From contig NZ_JAAVUY010000026.1 of the NCBI RefSeq assembly GCF_018449695.1, positions 1 to 64,000 on the forward strand: a stretch of DNA of 64,000 bases. The letters are read 5' to 3'. Positions 52,600 through 62,242 of the stretch are shown here, piece by piece (the first letter of the stretch is position 1; the number at the start of each line of letters is the position of its first letter). The notes beneath the pieces are model-generated. The model ran no database searches and was not told where the DNA came from. It saw only the letters and a program-made list of their open reading frames with translations. Both the position numbers and the translations under genes were made by a program. This DNA comes from Bradyrhizobium sp. dw_411. Its GTDB lineage: Bacteria > Pseudomonadota > Alphaproteobacteria > Rhizobiales > Xanthobacteraceae.

Positions 52600-54078
52600 T
52601 TATGTGCCGCAAAACGTCTGCAGCACGCGTTGGTCCGGCAGCGGCGGCTCGGCATAGGCCGCAAACGCCGGCTGGTCGTCATAGGGCTTGGAGAGCACCG
52701 TCAGGAGTTCCTCGAAGGGCGCAAAATCGTCACGGTTCATGGCGGCCTGGATCACGGCTTCGACCCGGTGATTCCTCGGAATGAAGGCTGGATTGACCGA
52801 CCGCATCGCGTTCCGCCGCCTGGTCGCATCCTGCGGCTCCTCGCCGAGCCGCTGCCGCCAGCGCACCGCCCATTCGTCATAGGCGGCCGGGTCGGTAAAC
52901 AAGGCCCTGACCTCACTATCTTGAGCCGCATCGAGCGCGGCCTCACCCAGGCGCCGGAACGTCAGGGTAAAGTCCGCCTGATTTTGCGCCATCGCGCCGA
53001 GCAGGTCCTGCGCCAGCGCCGCATCGCCGTCGCGCGCCGTGAACAGCCCGAGTTTCGCGCGCAGGCCGGCCTGATAGGCGGCGTCGAATGTTTCCGCGAA
53101 ATCGGCCAGCAGCGTCTGCGCTTCAGAGATGGCCTTGTCCTGGTCGCTGGAAAACAGCGGCAACAGGCATTCGGCCAACCGGGTCAGGTTCCACAGCGCG
53201 ATCCGGGGCTGGTTGGCATAGGCATAGCGGCCCTGCTCGTCGATCGACGAGAACACGGTCGCCGGATCGTACTGGTCCAGGAAGGCGCAAGGGCCGTAAT
53301 CGATGGTCTCGCCGGAGATCGAGCTGTTGTCCGTATTCATGACGCCGTGGATGAATCCAACCAGCAGCCAGCGCGCGATCAGTTCGGCCTGCCGCGCGAT
53401 CACGCCTTGCAGCAATGCGTGATAGGGGCGTTCGGCTTGAGCGGCTTGCGGATAGTGCCGGCTGATGACGTGATCGGCGAGTTGCCGCACCCCTTCGGTG
53501 TCGCCGCGTGCCGCGAAATACTGGAAGGTGCCGACCCGGATGTGGCTGGAGGCGACGCGGGTGAGGACGGCGCCGGGCAGCACCGTTTCACGCATCACGC
53601 TTTCGCCGGTCATGACGGCGGCGAGCGAGCGGGTGGTCGGAATTCCCATCGCCGCCATCGCTTCGCTGACGACGTATTCGCGCAGCACCGGCCCAAGCGC
53701 GGCGCGGCCGTCGCCCCGGCGCGAAAACGGCGTCGGTCCTGAGCCCTTCAACTGGATGTCCCGCCGCACCCCGTCGGCGTCGATCACCTCGCCGAGCAGG
53801 ATGGCGCGGCCGTCGCCGAGTTGCGGCACGAAATGCCCGAACTGGTGGCCGGCATAGGCCATCGCGATCGGGTCCGCCCCGTCGGGAACCCGCTTGCCGG
53901 CCAGGATTTCGGTTCCTTCCGGGCTGGAGAGCCGGTCAGGGTCCAAACCAAGATGGATCGCCAGCGGCCGGTTCAATTTGATCAGCCGGGGGGCCACGAC
54001 CGGGGTCGGCGCTACCCGCGCGAAAAAGCCGGCCGGAAGCGCCGCATAGGTATTCTGGAAAGGGAAATGAACCGTCAT
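52600..54078 (-). CDS. selO: Protein adenylyltransferase SelO
   Basis: 492 aa pseudokinase-fold enzyme (YdiU/UPF0061) that transfers AMP from ATP to protein hydroxyls and is linked to redox homeostasis. Signature segments LGDGRAILLGEV, LKGSGPTPFSRRGDGRA, SEAMAAMGIPTTRSLA, HGVMNTDNSSISGETIDYGP. The C terminus ends VLQTFCGT, so the redox Cys (Sec in animal SelO) is kept at Cys490. No UGA recoding is needed. Start at the ATG at 54078. Confidence 0.94.
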   Translation of the reverse strand: MTVHFPFQNTYAALPAGFFARVAPTPVVAPRLIKLNRPLAIHLGLDPDRLSSPEGTEILAGKRVPDGADPIAMAYAGHQFGHFVPQLGDGRAILLGEVIDADGVRRDIQLKGSGPTPFSRRGDGRAALGPVLREYVVSEAMAAMGIPTTRSLAAVMTGESVMRETVLPGAVLTRVASSHIRVGTFQYFAARGDTEGVRQLADHVISRHYPQAAQAERPYHALLQGVIARQAELIARWLLVGFIHGVMNTDNSSISGETIDYGPCAFLDQYDPATVFSSIDEQGRYAYANQPRIALWNLTRLAECLLPLFSSDQDKAISEAQTLLADFAETFDAAYQAGLRAKLGLFTARDGDAALAQDLLGAMAQNQADFTLTFRRLGEAALDAAQDSEVRALFTDPAAYDEWAVRWRQRLGEEPQDATRRRNAMRSVNPAFIPRNHRVEAVIQAAMNRDDFAPFEELLTVLSKPYDDQPAFAAYAEPPLPDQRVLQTFCGT

Positions 54079-54161
54079 GGTCCGAAGATGGGGATTTCCG
54101 CGGCGTTAGGCAATCGGTCTTGTCGCCGATCGGTATGGCCGTCGATTACCGGCAGAGCCTG

Positions 54162-54539
54162 TTACCGGCAAAGCTTGCGCCGGTCGTTTTCGAGAGACCT
54201 TCCCAGGCTCGCCAGATTGTCGATGGAGGCGGCCGTGATCGTGCACTCGCCGACATGCGACTGCATGTAGCCGACGGTGGTGCCGATGGTCGTGGTCGCG
54301 CGCTCCAGCACAACGCACATTCGCCGCGTGCCGAACTTTTTCATGTTCTGCATCTCGTCGTTGAGCAGCGTGATGTCCTGTGCGTATGCCTTCATTTGTA
54401 CGCAAGCGGGCTGGTCGAGCGTGATCCGGTCGGCCTCGGATAGGCCGGCCTTGGCGACGGTTGCGAGCCCGGTGATGGCCAGAAGAACGATCAACAAGCC
54501 GCCACGCGCGGGGCGTGAAAAACCAATCTGAAAAGTCAT
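54162..54539 (-). CDS. Secreted hypothetical protein with four cysteines
   Basis: 125 aa. Signal peptide (to about residue 32, ending VAKAG), then a mature helix-rich domain of about 95 residues with Cys near 46, 75, 99 and 124 (ACVQ, MCVVLER, ECTI, KLCR end), suggesting two disulfides. No family recognised. Divergent from the next secreted protein gene; distance about 135 bases. Confidence 0.72.
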   Translation of the reverse strand: MTFQIGFSRPARGGLLIVLLAITGLATVAKAGLSEADRITLDQPACVQMKAYAQDITLLNDEMQNMKKFGTRRMCVVLERATTTIGTTVGYMQSHVGECTITAASIDNLASLGRSLENDRRKLCR

Positions 54540-54677
54540 TTCAATTCCCCCGACGCGAAGTTAATCCCGATCGGGGTTTTGCCTGCAAGACCAGAAGGAT
54601 GGCTGCGCACGCGACAAATTGCGGCCTTTGATTTCGGCGCAATCTGCGTAGAGCAGGGAGATTGCGGGGGATGATTG

Positions 54678-55142
54678 ATGAGATTGCTCGGCATTTGCTC
54701 CAGTATTTTTTTGGGTATTTTGATTGCGGCCGGTCTTGTTGGATCGGCGGGCGCGCAAGAGCGCTCGGTGGGCGGGGAGTGGACCGGAAAATATGTCTGC
54801 GGGCAGGGTGTCACCGGGGCGCGGCTTGTCCTCAGTGACGACGGATCGCGCGGCGTGTTCCATTTCTATCCGCTGCCGGACAATCCGAGGGTTCCGGAGG
54901 GCTGTTTTCAGGTCGCCGGCGTCTTCAATCCCGCCACGGGTGCGTTGGCGATCTTGCCGACCGGGACCTGGTACATGAAACCGCGCAATTATCTGCCGGC
55001 CGCCTTCAGCGGCACTGTGGACGGGCGCGGAGAGGGTTTTTCCGGCAAGATCGTCGGTTTGACCGGTTGCGCCAGCATTTTCCTGTCGCGCGCGGCGCCG
55101 ACCGTGCCCTTGCCGTCGGTCTGTGCCCGCGGTTTGCCGTAA
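54678..55142 (+). CDS. Secreted hypothetical protein
   Basis: 154 aa from the ATG at 54678 (GGGGG and ATGATTG upstream). Signal peptide ends SAGA around residue 26. The mature part has beta-rich character: GGEWTGKYVCGQGVTG, RGVFHFYPLPDNPRVPEGCFQVAG, LPTGTWYMKPRNYLPAAFSGTV, and a Cys near the end (GCAS, VCARG). The pattern G-E-W-x-G-x-Y-x-C with paired Cys is found in several uncharacterised secreted domains of alphaproteobacteria. Function unknown. Confidence 0.7.
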   Translation: MRLLGICSSIFLGILIAAGLVGSAGAQERSVGGEWTGKYVCGQGVTGARLVLSDDGSRGVFHFYPLPDNPRVPEGCFQVAGVFNPATGALAILPTGTWYMKPRNYLPAAFSGTVDGRGEGFSGKIVGLTGCASIFLSRAAPTVPLPSVCARGLP

Positions 55143-55296
55143 CGGCTCTCCGCGAGCCCCGGACAATAGCCATTTTCCCGTGATTTTGAACGCGCCGGCT
55201 CTGTTGCGGCAGTGGTTTGGCTCGGCTAAACCCTGCGCGTCGCGGCAGGCCGCGAAACCCATGATTCCGCCCCTCTGACGCCATTTCAGGATACCC

Positions 55297-57072
55297 ATGC
55301 ATCGTTACCGGTCCCACACCTGCGGCGCGCTCCGTGACAGCGACATCGACCAGAGCGTTCGTTTGTCCGGCTGGTGCCATCGTATTCGCGACCATGGTGG
55401 CGTGCTGTTCATCGACCTGCGCGACCATTACGGCCTGACGCAGTGTGTCGCCGACCCGGATTCGCCGGCGTTCAAGGACGCTGAAAAGCTGCGCTCGGAA
55501 TGGGTGGTGCGGATCGACGGCAAGGTGCGCCGCCGTCCCGGTGGAACGGAAAATCCGGAATTGCCGACCGGCGCGGTCGAGCTTTACGTCAGCGAGATCG
55601 AGGTGCTGGGCCCGGCCGGCGAACTGCCGCTGCCGGTGTTTGGTGAACAGGAATATCCTGAGGACATAAGGCTTAAGTACCGTTTCCTCGACCTTCGCCG
55701 CGAGAAGCTGCATCAGAACATCATGACCCGCGGCGCCATCGTCGATTCCATGCGCAAGCGGATGAAGGAGCAGGGTTTCTTCGAATTCCAGACCCCGATC
55801 CTGACGGCTTCGTCGCCGGAAGGCGCACGCGACTTCCTGGTGCCGTCGCGGATTCATCCGGGCAAGTTCTACGCGCTGCCGCAGGCGCCGCAGCAGTACA
55901 AGCAGCTCCTGATGATGTCGGGCTTCGATCGTTATTTCCAGATTGCGCCGTGTTTCCGCGATGAGGATCCGCGTGCCGACCGCTTGCCGGGCGAGTTCTA
56001 CCAGCTCGATCTGGAAATGAGCTTCGTCGAGCAGGACGATGTGTTCGCGGCCGTCGAACCCGTCATCACCGGCGTGTTCGAGGAGTTTGCCAAGGGCAAG
56101 CCGGTCACCAAAAACTGGCCGCGGATTCCGTTTGCGGAAGCCCTGCGCAAATACGGCAGCGACAAGCCTGACTTGCGCAATCCCATCATCATGCAGGACG
56201 TCTCCGAGCACTTCCGCGGCTCCGGCTTCAAGGTGTTCGCGCGGATGCTGGAAGACCCCAAGAACCAGGTCTGGGCGATCCCGGGCACCGGTGGCGGCTC
56301 ACGCGCGTTTTGCGACCGGATGAACTCCTGGGCGCAGGGCGAGGGCCAGCCTGGGCTCGGCTACATCATGTGGCGTGAGGGTGGCGAGGGCGCCGGACCG
56401 CTCGCCAACAATATCGGTCCTGAGCGGACCGCAGCCATTCGCGACGCGCTCGGATTGAAGGAAGGCGACGCGGCATTCTTTGTCGCCGGCGACCCCGACA
56501 AATTCTGGAAGTTTTCGGGCCTCGCCCGCACCAAGCTCGGTGAAGAGCTGAACCTGATCGACAAGGATCGGTTCGAACTTGCGTGGATCGTCGACTTCCC
56601 GATGTACGAATACAATGAGGAAGACAAGAAGGTCGACTTCTCGCACAATCCGTTTTCGATGCCGCAAGGTGGCCTCGATGCGCTGAACGGGCAGGACCCG
56701 CTGACCATCAAGGCGTTTCAATACGACATCACCTGCAACGGCTACGAGATCGCCTCCGGCGGCATCCGTAACCACCGGCCGGAAGCGATGGTGAAGGCGT
56801 TCGAGATCGCCGGTTATGGCGAGAAGGATGTGGTCGAGCGTTTCGGCGGCATGTACCGCGCTTTCCAGTACGGCGCGCCGCCGCATGGCGGCATGGCGGC
56901 GGGTGTTGATCGCATTGTGATGCTTCTGTGCGGCACCAACAATCTGCGCGAGATCTCGCTGTTCCCGATGAACCAGCAGGCCGTCGACCTCTTGATGGGA
57001 GCGCCGTCGGAGGTCGGGATGGAGCAACTGCGGGAGCTTCACATCCGGTTGAACCTGCCGGACAAGGGATAA
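55297..57072 (+). CDS. aspS: Aspartyl-tRNA synthetase
   Basis: 591 aa class IIb enzyme. N-terminal OB-fold anticodon domain (1-110), catalytic domain with motif 2 FRDEDPRADRLPGEFYQLD near residue 220, bacterial GAD insertion (about 300-430) and motif 3 GVDRIVMLLCGTNNLR near 540. Whether it also charges tRNA-Asn cannot be told from this window. The stop abuts the stop of the following convergent gene with no base between. Confidence 0.97.
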   Translation: MHRYRSHTCGALRDSDIDQSVRLSGWCHRIRDHGGVLFIDLRDHYGLTQCVADPDSPAFKDAEKLRSEWVVRIDGKVRRRPGGTENPELPTGAVELYVSEIEVLGPAGELPLPVFGEQEYPEDIRLKYRFLDLRREKLHQNIMTRGAIVDSMRKRMKEQGFFEFQTPILTASSPEGARDFLVPSRIHPGKFYALPQAPQQYKQLLMMSGFDRYFQIAPCFRDEDPRADRLPGEFYQLDLEMSFVEQDDVFAAVEPVITGVFEEFAKGKPVTKNWPRIPFAEALRKYGSDKPDLRNPIIMQDVSEHFRGSGFKVFARMLEDPKNQVWAIPGTGGGSRAFCDRMNSWAQGEGQPGLGYIMWREGGEGAGPLANNIGPERTAAIRDALGLKEGDAAFFVAGDPDKFWKFSGLARTKLGEELNLIDKDRFELAWIVDFPMYEYNEEDKKVDFSHNPFSMPQGGLDALNGQDPLTIKAFQYDITCNGYEIASGGIRNHRPEAMVKAFEIAGYGEKDVVERFGGMYRAFQYGAPPHGGMAAGVDRIVMLLCGTNNLREISLFPMNQQAVDLLMGAPSEVGMEQLRELHIRLNLPDKG

Positions 57073-59052
57073 CTACAAGCCCGTCGAAGCTTCGATTCCA
57101 AATTGCGCCAGCGCGATCGACGGGTCGCTCTTTAACAACTGCATCAGTTGCATCACCGGCACCTTGCCGAGCGGCGTCAGCCTGATGATCAGCGTTTGGC
57201 CTGATGTCTCGATAAAGCGGGTCAGTGCTTCCACGGCAACGGTGGCATCGGGATTGCCTCCCAGGCTCTTTTCGCTGCCGGCTCGTATGCTATCGATGAT
57301 GGCGCGCCGCGCCTCGTCCCGGCTGACATTTTGCGCGTGGGCATATTGCGCGACGGCGATGTCGACGCCGCCAAGATCATGCAGCGTGAGCTCTATCGTC
57401 CCGGCCTCGATCTGAGCCGCCATAGTGGTTGTTTGCACCGGATTGATCGAGAATACGTCCCGCGGCACGTTGGCAAGTGAGACGCGTGCGGAAGCCTTCA
57501 GCACATTGCCGAACTCGATCGATACGGGCTCCAGTACGAATGCGCGCGACGCCTCCGTCCAAACCGCGCCGAGATCGAGGTCCATCGTGACGGTGTCCAT
57601 ACCGGCGGCAAGAAGCCACCGCGATCCCATCTCATTTGCGAGAAGGGGGCTGATCAGCTTCGCGACCAGATGCGCCTGGCTCGGGATTGGACCGATAAAC
57701 TGGCCCCAGTTCAGGTTGATGGTATCGATGTGAATCGGCTTGTTGGTGTTGTTGTAAGGCGCAACGAAACCTTTGACTTCGGCGCCTTCGATCAGCGGCA
57801 ACAGTGCCAGCGCCTGGTTGGGCGAAGGCTTCTGTCCGGCGAACTGAGCCGTCATGCGCAGGAGGTTTGAGATATCGATGCCTTTCAGCGCGAAGCGTTC
57901 AAGTTTGACGGGGCCCTTTGGCGCCCGCGCATCCAGGCCTTCGAAAGCCACTTCGCCGATCTTGCCGTTTTCGAAGTTGAACCGCATCGCGGCGAGTTTC
58001 ATCGGCCCTTGCGGCGTCTCGACGGACAGCCCGTGCATCTCGGCATTTCCGATGCGGATGCCCTCATAGAGCGTGGCTGCCTTTTCTATCAACTCGCGTG
58101 CTTGTGCAGGCGTTGGCGGAGCGGCACCATCCGGCGGCATCACCGCCAGCAGCGCCGGAAGTTGCAGCCGCGATGGCCGCAGCCCGACGTCATCCATCGT
58201 CAGGCTGTCGATCCGCATATTCAGGCCGGGAGCAAATGTGAGGATATAGGGGCCAGCCGAAATCTGCCTGTAAGTGCGGTAATACTGGTCGTCATTGGCT
58301 CTCTGCGGATCGAACAGGGCCGTCATCGCGTTGATATCGATGTCGCGCGCGATGACATTTGCCAGACTGCCGGTCAGTTTCTCGGCTTTGCCCGCCGGTT
58401 GCATGTTGACCGTGAAAACGAAGCCGTCGACCTTCGCGGTGGCGATCTTGCCGTCCCTGATTCCTTCGACCGCACAGCCCGAATAAGTGATGTCGCCATT
58501 AACCGGTGTCGTTCCGCTGAAATTGATGGTGGCGGCTACGCTGGGGGCCGTGATCGATGCGGCCGTAATTCCAGCCAATTGCCTGAGCGCAAACAAACGG
58601 ACGTCGATGAAGGAGGACGATGCCGGCGGCTGTTGCAGATTGGCGGGTCCGGAATAGTCTTTCACGGTGACCCGCGGCACTTTATAAGTGAGGTTCATGC
58701 CGGATTGGGCGGGCATCGCCAGGCCGATCTCGATATCAGCGGCTTCAATACTGTCGGCGTTAAATCGCGTTGGGTCCGTCTGGCTCACTCCCGAAGCCGT
58801 GATGTTTGCGATCTTGAGGGTGGTCGGAGGTTGTGCGGCCGATTCGCCTGATATGTCCGAGATCGTCACGGTGCGACTCTTGATGTCGAATGACACCTTG
58901 CCGTGGCTCGCCTTGGCGCCCGTCGCGCGGATTTGATCGAACGCCGCCTCGACCTCGCTGGCGACCCGATGCTGCGTATAGAACTGGAAACCGAAAAAGC
59001 CTCCCACCCCGATCACGATGGCGGCGAGAGCGCCGTAGAGAACCTTTACCAT
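57073..59052 (-). CDS. Membrane-anchored AsmA/DUF945-like hypothetical protein
   Basis: 659 aa. One N-terminal span (about 4-22), then a long periplasmic region built of repeated beta-strand pairs (VSFDIKSRTVTISDISGE; EAADIEIGLAMPAQSG; AEMHGLSVETPQGP; VEPVSIEFGN), typical of bridge-like proteins with AsmA/DUF945 folds. Regions of repeated character occur at about 40-120, 225-260, 340-400 and 490-530. Such proteins may help lipid or outer-membrane handling; that is inference. Ends exactly at the aspS stop. Confidence 0.75.
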   Translation of the reverse strand: MVKVLYGALAAIVIGVGGFFGFQFYTQHRVASEVEAAFDQIRATGAKASHGKVSFDIKSRTVTISDISGESAAQPPTTLKIANITASGVSQTDPTRFNADSIEAADIEIGLAMPAQSGMNLTYKVPRVTVKDYSGPANLQQPPASSSFIDVRLFALRQLAGITAASITAPSVAATINFSGTTPVNGDITYSGCAVEGIRDGKIATAKVDGFVFTVNMQPAGKAEKLTGSLANVIARDIDINAMTALFDPQRANDDQYYRTYRQISAGPYILTFAPGLNMRIDSLTMDDVGLRPSRLQLPALLAVMPPDGAAPPTPAQARELIEKAATLYEGIRIGNAEMHGLSVETPQGPMKLAAMRFNFENGKIGEVAFEGLDARAPKGPVKLERFALKGIDISNLLRMTAQFAGQKPSPNQALALLPLIEGAEVKGFVAPYNNTNKPIHIDTINLNWGQFIGPIPSQAHLVAKLISPLLANEMGSRWLLAAGMDTVTMDLDLGAVWTEASRAFVLEPVSIEFGNVLKASARVSLANVPRDVFSINPVQTTTMAAQIEAGTIELTLHDLGGVDIAVAQYAHAQNVSRDEARRAIIDSIRAGSEKSLGGNPDATVAVEALTRFIETSGQTLIIRLTPLGKVPVMQLMQLLKSDPSIALAQFGIEASTGL

Positions 59053-59253
59053 TCGGTCAGCTCCGATTGCCGATTCTGCGGGCGCAGATTGTCATATTAT
59101 CGGTCGATTGAGCGGGATAGGGGGCTTTCGCGTTCAGGGCTTCGATGATTCGCGTCGATCTGACCGCTGGAGACCCATTGATAGGCGCCATTGGATGTTG
59201 CATCCAAGCAGTTGCGCATGCTTCACATGCGGCCCAATCTGCTGGAAAACCAG

Positions 59254-59290
59254 CCTCGTCTTGATGTAACACCGACCTCGTCTTGATGTA
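59254..59290. repeat. 15-bp direct repeat pair, 22-bp spacing, upstream of maeB
   Basis: CCTCGTCTTGATGTA at 59254-59268 and 59276-59290. The second copy continues into a dyad CTTGAT-GT-ATCAAG. Two copies spaced by two helical turns suggest a regulator binding site in front of the malic enzyme gene. Confidence 0.6.
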
Positions 59291-59333
59291 TCAAGAAACG
59301 AACGTTCAGGGGCCGGAAAACGCGGGAGTATGC

Positions 59334-61643
59334 ATGTCGTCCTATTCTGAAGATCTCACTTCCGCAGCGCTCGCCTATCACCGCCTGCCGCGGCCGGGAA
59401 AGCTTGAGATCCAGGCGATCAAGCCGCTGGCCAATCAGCGCGACCTCGCGCTGGCCTATTCGCCGGGCGTGGCGGCCGCCTGCACCGCGATTGCGCAAAA
59501 CCCTGCCGAGGCGGCGTCGCTGACCATCCGTGCCAATCTTGTCGCGGTCGTTTCCAATGGCACCGCGGTGCTCGGCCTCGGCAATATCGGCCCGCTGGCG
59601 TCGAAGCCTGTGATGGAAGGCAAGGCGGTTCTGTTCAAGAAATTCGCCGGTATCGACGTATTCGACATCGAGATCGCGGCCGACACCATCGAGCGCGTGG
59701 TCGAAACCGTGGCGGCGCTGGAGCCGACCTTCGGCGGCATCAATCTGGAGGACATCAAGGGCCCGGAGTGTTTCGAGATCGAGGCGCAGCTCAAGGAGCG
59801 GATGAAGATCCCGGTATTCCACGACGATCAGCATGGCACCGCCATCATCGTCGGGGCCGCAATCACCAACGGGTTACTGCTCAACGGCAAGAAGCTCAAG
59901 GACGTCAAGATCGTCGCTTCAGGCGCTGGTGCCGCGGCGATCGCCTGCCTCAACCTGCTGGTGTCGCTCGGCGCGCAGCGCAAGAACATCTGGGTCTGCG
60001 ATATCGACGGCGTGGTGCATGAAGGTCGCAATACGCTGATGGATCGCTGGAAGGCGGTCTATGCGCAGAAGACCGACAAGCGCGTGCTGGCCGAAGTAAT
60101 CGGCGGTGCTGACATCTTCCTCGGCCTGTCCGCGCCCAATGTGCTGACGCCGGACATGGTCAAGCAGATGGCGGACAAGCCGCTGGTGATGGCGCTGGCC
60201 AATCCGAATCCGGAGATCATGCCGGATGAGGCGCGAAAAGCGCGGCCGGATGCGATGATCTGCACCGGACGCTCGGACTTTCCCAACCAGGTCAACAATG
60301 TCCTGTGCTTTCCATTCATCTTCCGTGGCGCGCTCGATGTCGGCGCCACCGCGATCAACGAGGATATGAAGCATGCGGCGGTGGAAGCGATTGCGCAGCT
60401 CGCGCGCGATCCGCCGTCGGATGCGATCGCGCCCGGTTTCGACAGCGGCGAGACGCAGGGATTCGGGCCGGGCTCGCTGATCCCGAGCCCGTTCGATCCG
60501 CGGCTGATCCTGCGCATTGCGCCCGCGGTGGCCAAAGCCGCGATGGACTCCGGTGTCGCGACCCGGCCGATTGCCAATTTCGAGGACTATACTGCGCAGC
60601 TCGAGCGCTTCGCGTTCCGCTCCGGTCTGGTCATGAAGCCGGTGTTTGCCAAGGCGAAGACCCAGCCGGTCCGTGTGATCTACGCGGAAGGCGAGGACGA
60701 GCGCGTCTTGCACGCGACACAGGTTGTGCTGGAAGAGAAGCTGGCGCGGCCGATTCTGGTCGGACGCCCCTCGGTGGTCGAAGCGCGGATCAAACGGTTC
60801 GGCCTCGCCATCAAGGCCGGCCAGGATTTCGATCTGATCAATCCCGAGGACGATCCGCGTTATCGCTCCTACGTCCAGTCCTATATCGATCTGGCCGGCC
60901 GTCACGGCGTCACCCCCGACGCCGCACGCACGGTCGTGCGCACCAATGCGACCGTGATTGCCGCGCTCGCGGTCAGCCGCGGCGAAGCCGATGCCATGAT
61001 CTGCGGCGTCGAGGGCCGTTATATGAGCCATCTGCGCCATGTGCGCGAGATCATCGGCTTTCTGCCGGGCGTGAGCGATTTCGCGGCATTGGCGCTGATG
61101 ATCACCAGCAAGGGCGCTTATTTTATCTCAGATACGCAGGTGCGGCCGAACCCGAGCGCCGAGGAGCTTGCGGAAATGGCGGCGCTGGCGGCGATCCATG
61201 TCCAGCGCTTCAACCTGAAGCCAAAAATCGCTTTCGTGTCACATTCCGATTTCGGAAGTTATGATACCGACTCTTCGCGCAAGATGCGCCGCGCCACCGC
61301 GATCCTGAAGCAGAATCATCCGGAACTCGAGGCCGATGGTGAGATGCAGGGCGATACCGCGCTGTCACAAGCGGCGCGGCAGATGATCCTGCCGCATTCG
61401 AAGCTGGAAGGTGAGGCGAACATCCTGATCATGCCGAACCTCGACACCGCCAACGTCGCTTATCAGATGATCAAGGCGCTGGCCGACGCGTTGCCGGTGG
61501 GGCCGATCCTGATCGGGCCAGCACGGCCGGCGCACATTCTTACGCCGTCGGTGACCGCGCGCGGCATCCTCAACATGACCGCGGTTGCCGCGGTCGAAGC
61601 CCAGGAGCGTGCTGGCCGTCAGCAACCGACCCTGTTCGGCTAG
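59334..61643 (+). CDS. maeB: NADP-dependent malic enzyme with phosphotransacetylase-like domain
   Basis: 769 aa from ATG 59334 (CGGGAGTATGC upstream; frame open from 59283). Malic domain (about 10-380) with ALAYSPGVAAAC, the substrate-binding stretch and ASGAGAAAIACLNLL dinucleotide loop, followed by a C-terminal PTA/PTB-like domain (about 430-765, e.g. IYAEGEDERVLHA) that lacks a proven catalytic role. Decarboxylates malate to pyruvate and NADPH; in rhizobia the maeB-type enzyme is one of two malic enzymes. Monocistronic. Confidence 0.95.
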   Translation: MSSYSEDLTSAALAYHRLPRPGKLEIQAIKPLANQRDLALAYSPGVAAACTAIAQNPAEAASLTIRANLVAVVSNGTAVLGLGNIGPLASKPVMEGKAVLFKKFAGIDVFDIEIAADTIERVVETVAALEPTFGGINLEDIKGPECFEIEAQLKERMKIPVFHDDQHGTAIIVGAAITNGLLLNGKKLKDVKIVASGAGAAAIACLNLLVSLGAQRKNIWVCDIDGVVHEGRNTLMDRWKAVYAQKTDKRVLAEVIGGADIFLGLSAPNVLTPDMVKQMADKPLVMALANPNPEIMPDEARKARPDAMICTGRSDFPNQVNNVLCFPFIFRGALDVGATAINEDMKHAAVEAIAQLARDPPSDAIAPGFDSGETQGFGPGSLIPSPFDPRLILRIAPAVAKAAMDSGVATRPIANFEDYTAQLERFAFRSGLVMKPVFAKAKTQPVRVIYAEGEDERVLHATQVVLEEKLARPILVGRPSVVEARIKRFGLAIKAGQDFDLINPEDDPRYRSYVQSYIDLAGRHGVTPDAARTVVRTNATVIAALAVSRGEADAMICGVEGRYMSHLRHVREIIGFLPGVSDFAALALMITSKGAYFISDTQVRPNPSAEELAEMAALAAIHVQRFNLKPKIAFVSHSDFGSYDTDSSRKMRRATAILKQNHPELEADGEMQGDTALSQAARQMILPHSKLEGEANILIMPNLDTANVAYQMIKALADALPVGPILIGPARPAHILTPSVTARGILNMTAVAAVEAQERAGRQQPTLFG

Positions 61644-61770
61644 GCCGATTGTTGTGCGGTTGTCGCCATCAAGCCGATCGATTTGACTGTTTGAAAAGCC
61701 GGGGCGGAACGCCCATAATCGTTCCGCCAAATAACGACTTTCGCATTTGCAGCATTCAGTGAGGGCGACC

Positions 61771-62217
61771 ATGCCAGCGTTTATTACTTTCGGGCGAATT
61801 CTGTTCGCTGTGCTGTTTATTTTTTCGGGAGGATCCAAGCTTCTGGATCTAACGGCGACAGCCCAAATGACAGAGAAAGTTGTTATTCCGGCGGCGCTGG
61901 CAACCTACACCTCGCAGCTCGAGGGTCTGACGGGCATGACGATGCCGATGATGCTGGCGATTGCGGCCGGCGCAATTGAGCTGATCTGCGGCATCATGAT
62001 CGCGCTGAATTTTGGCGCGCGTTTTTTTGCGATCCTGCTGATCCTGTTCGTGGGAGCCGCGACTTTCTACTATCACGATTTCTGGAATCAAACCGGACCC
62101 GACGCCAGGAACAACCTCGTCCATGCGTTGAAGAACCTGTCGATCATCGGTGCATTGTTCATGATCGCCGGCTATGGCCGAGGCGCGCGGGCAGTCGAAC
62201 CCGCCTACGACGTCTAG
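61771..62217 (+). CDS. DoxX family membrane protein
   Basis: 148 aa from the ATG at 61771. Four membrane helices: about 6-24, 60-78, 83-100 and 122-140. Small DoxX-type proteins of this size occur with respiratory or oxidative-stress genes but have no settled function. Converges on the DHFR-like gene 25 bases away. Confidence 0.85.
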   Translation: MPAFITFGRILFAVLFIFSGGSKLLDLTATAQMTEKVVIPAALATYTSQLEGLTGMTMPMMLAIAAGAIELICGIMIALNFGARFFAILLILFVGAATFYYHDFWNQTGPDARNNLVHALKNLSIIGALFMIAGYGRGARAVEPAYDV

Positions 62218-62242
62218 AACCTGATCATCTCTGACTAAAAAA

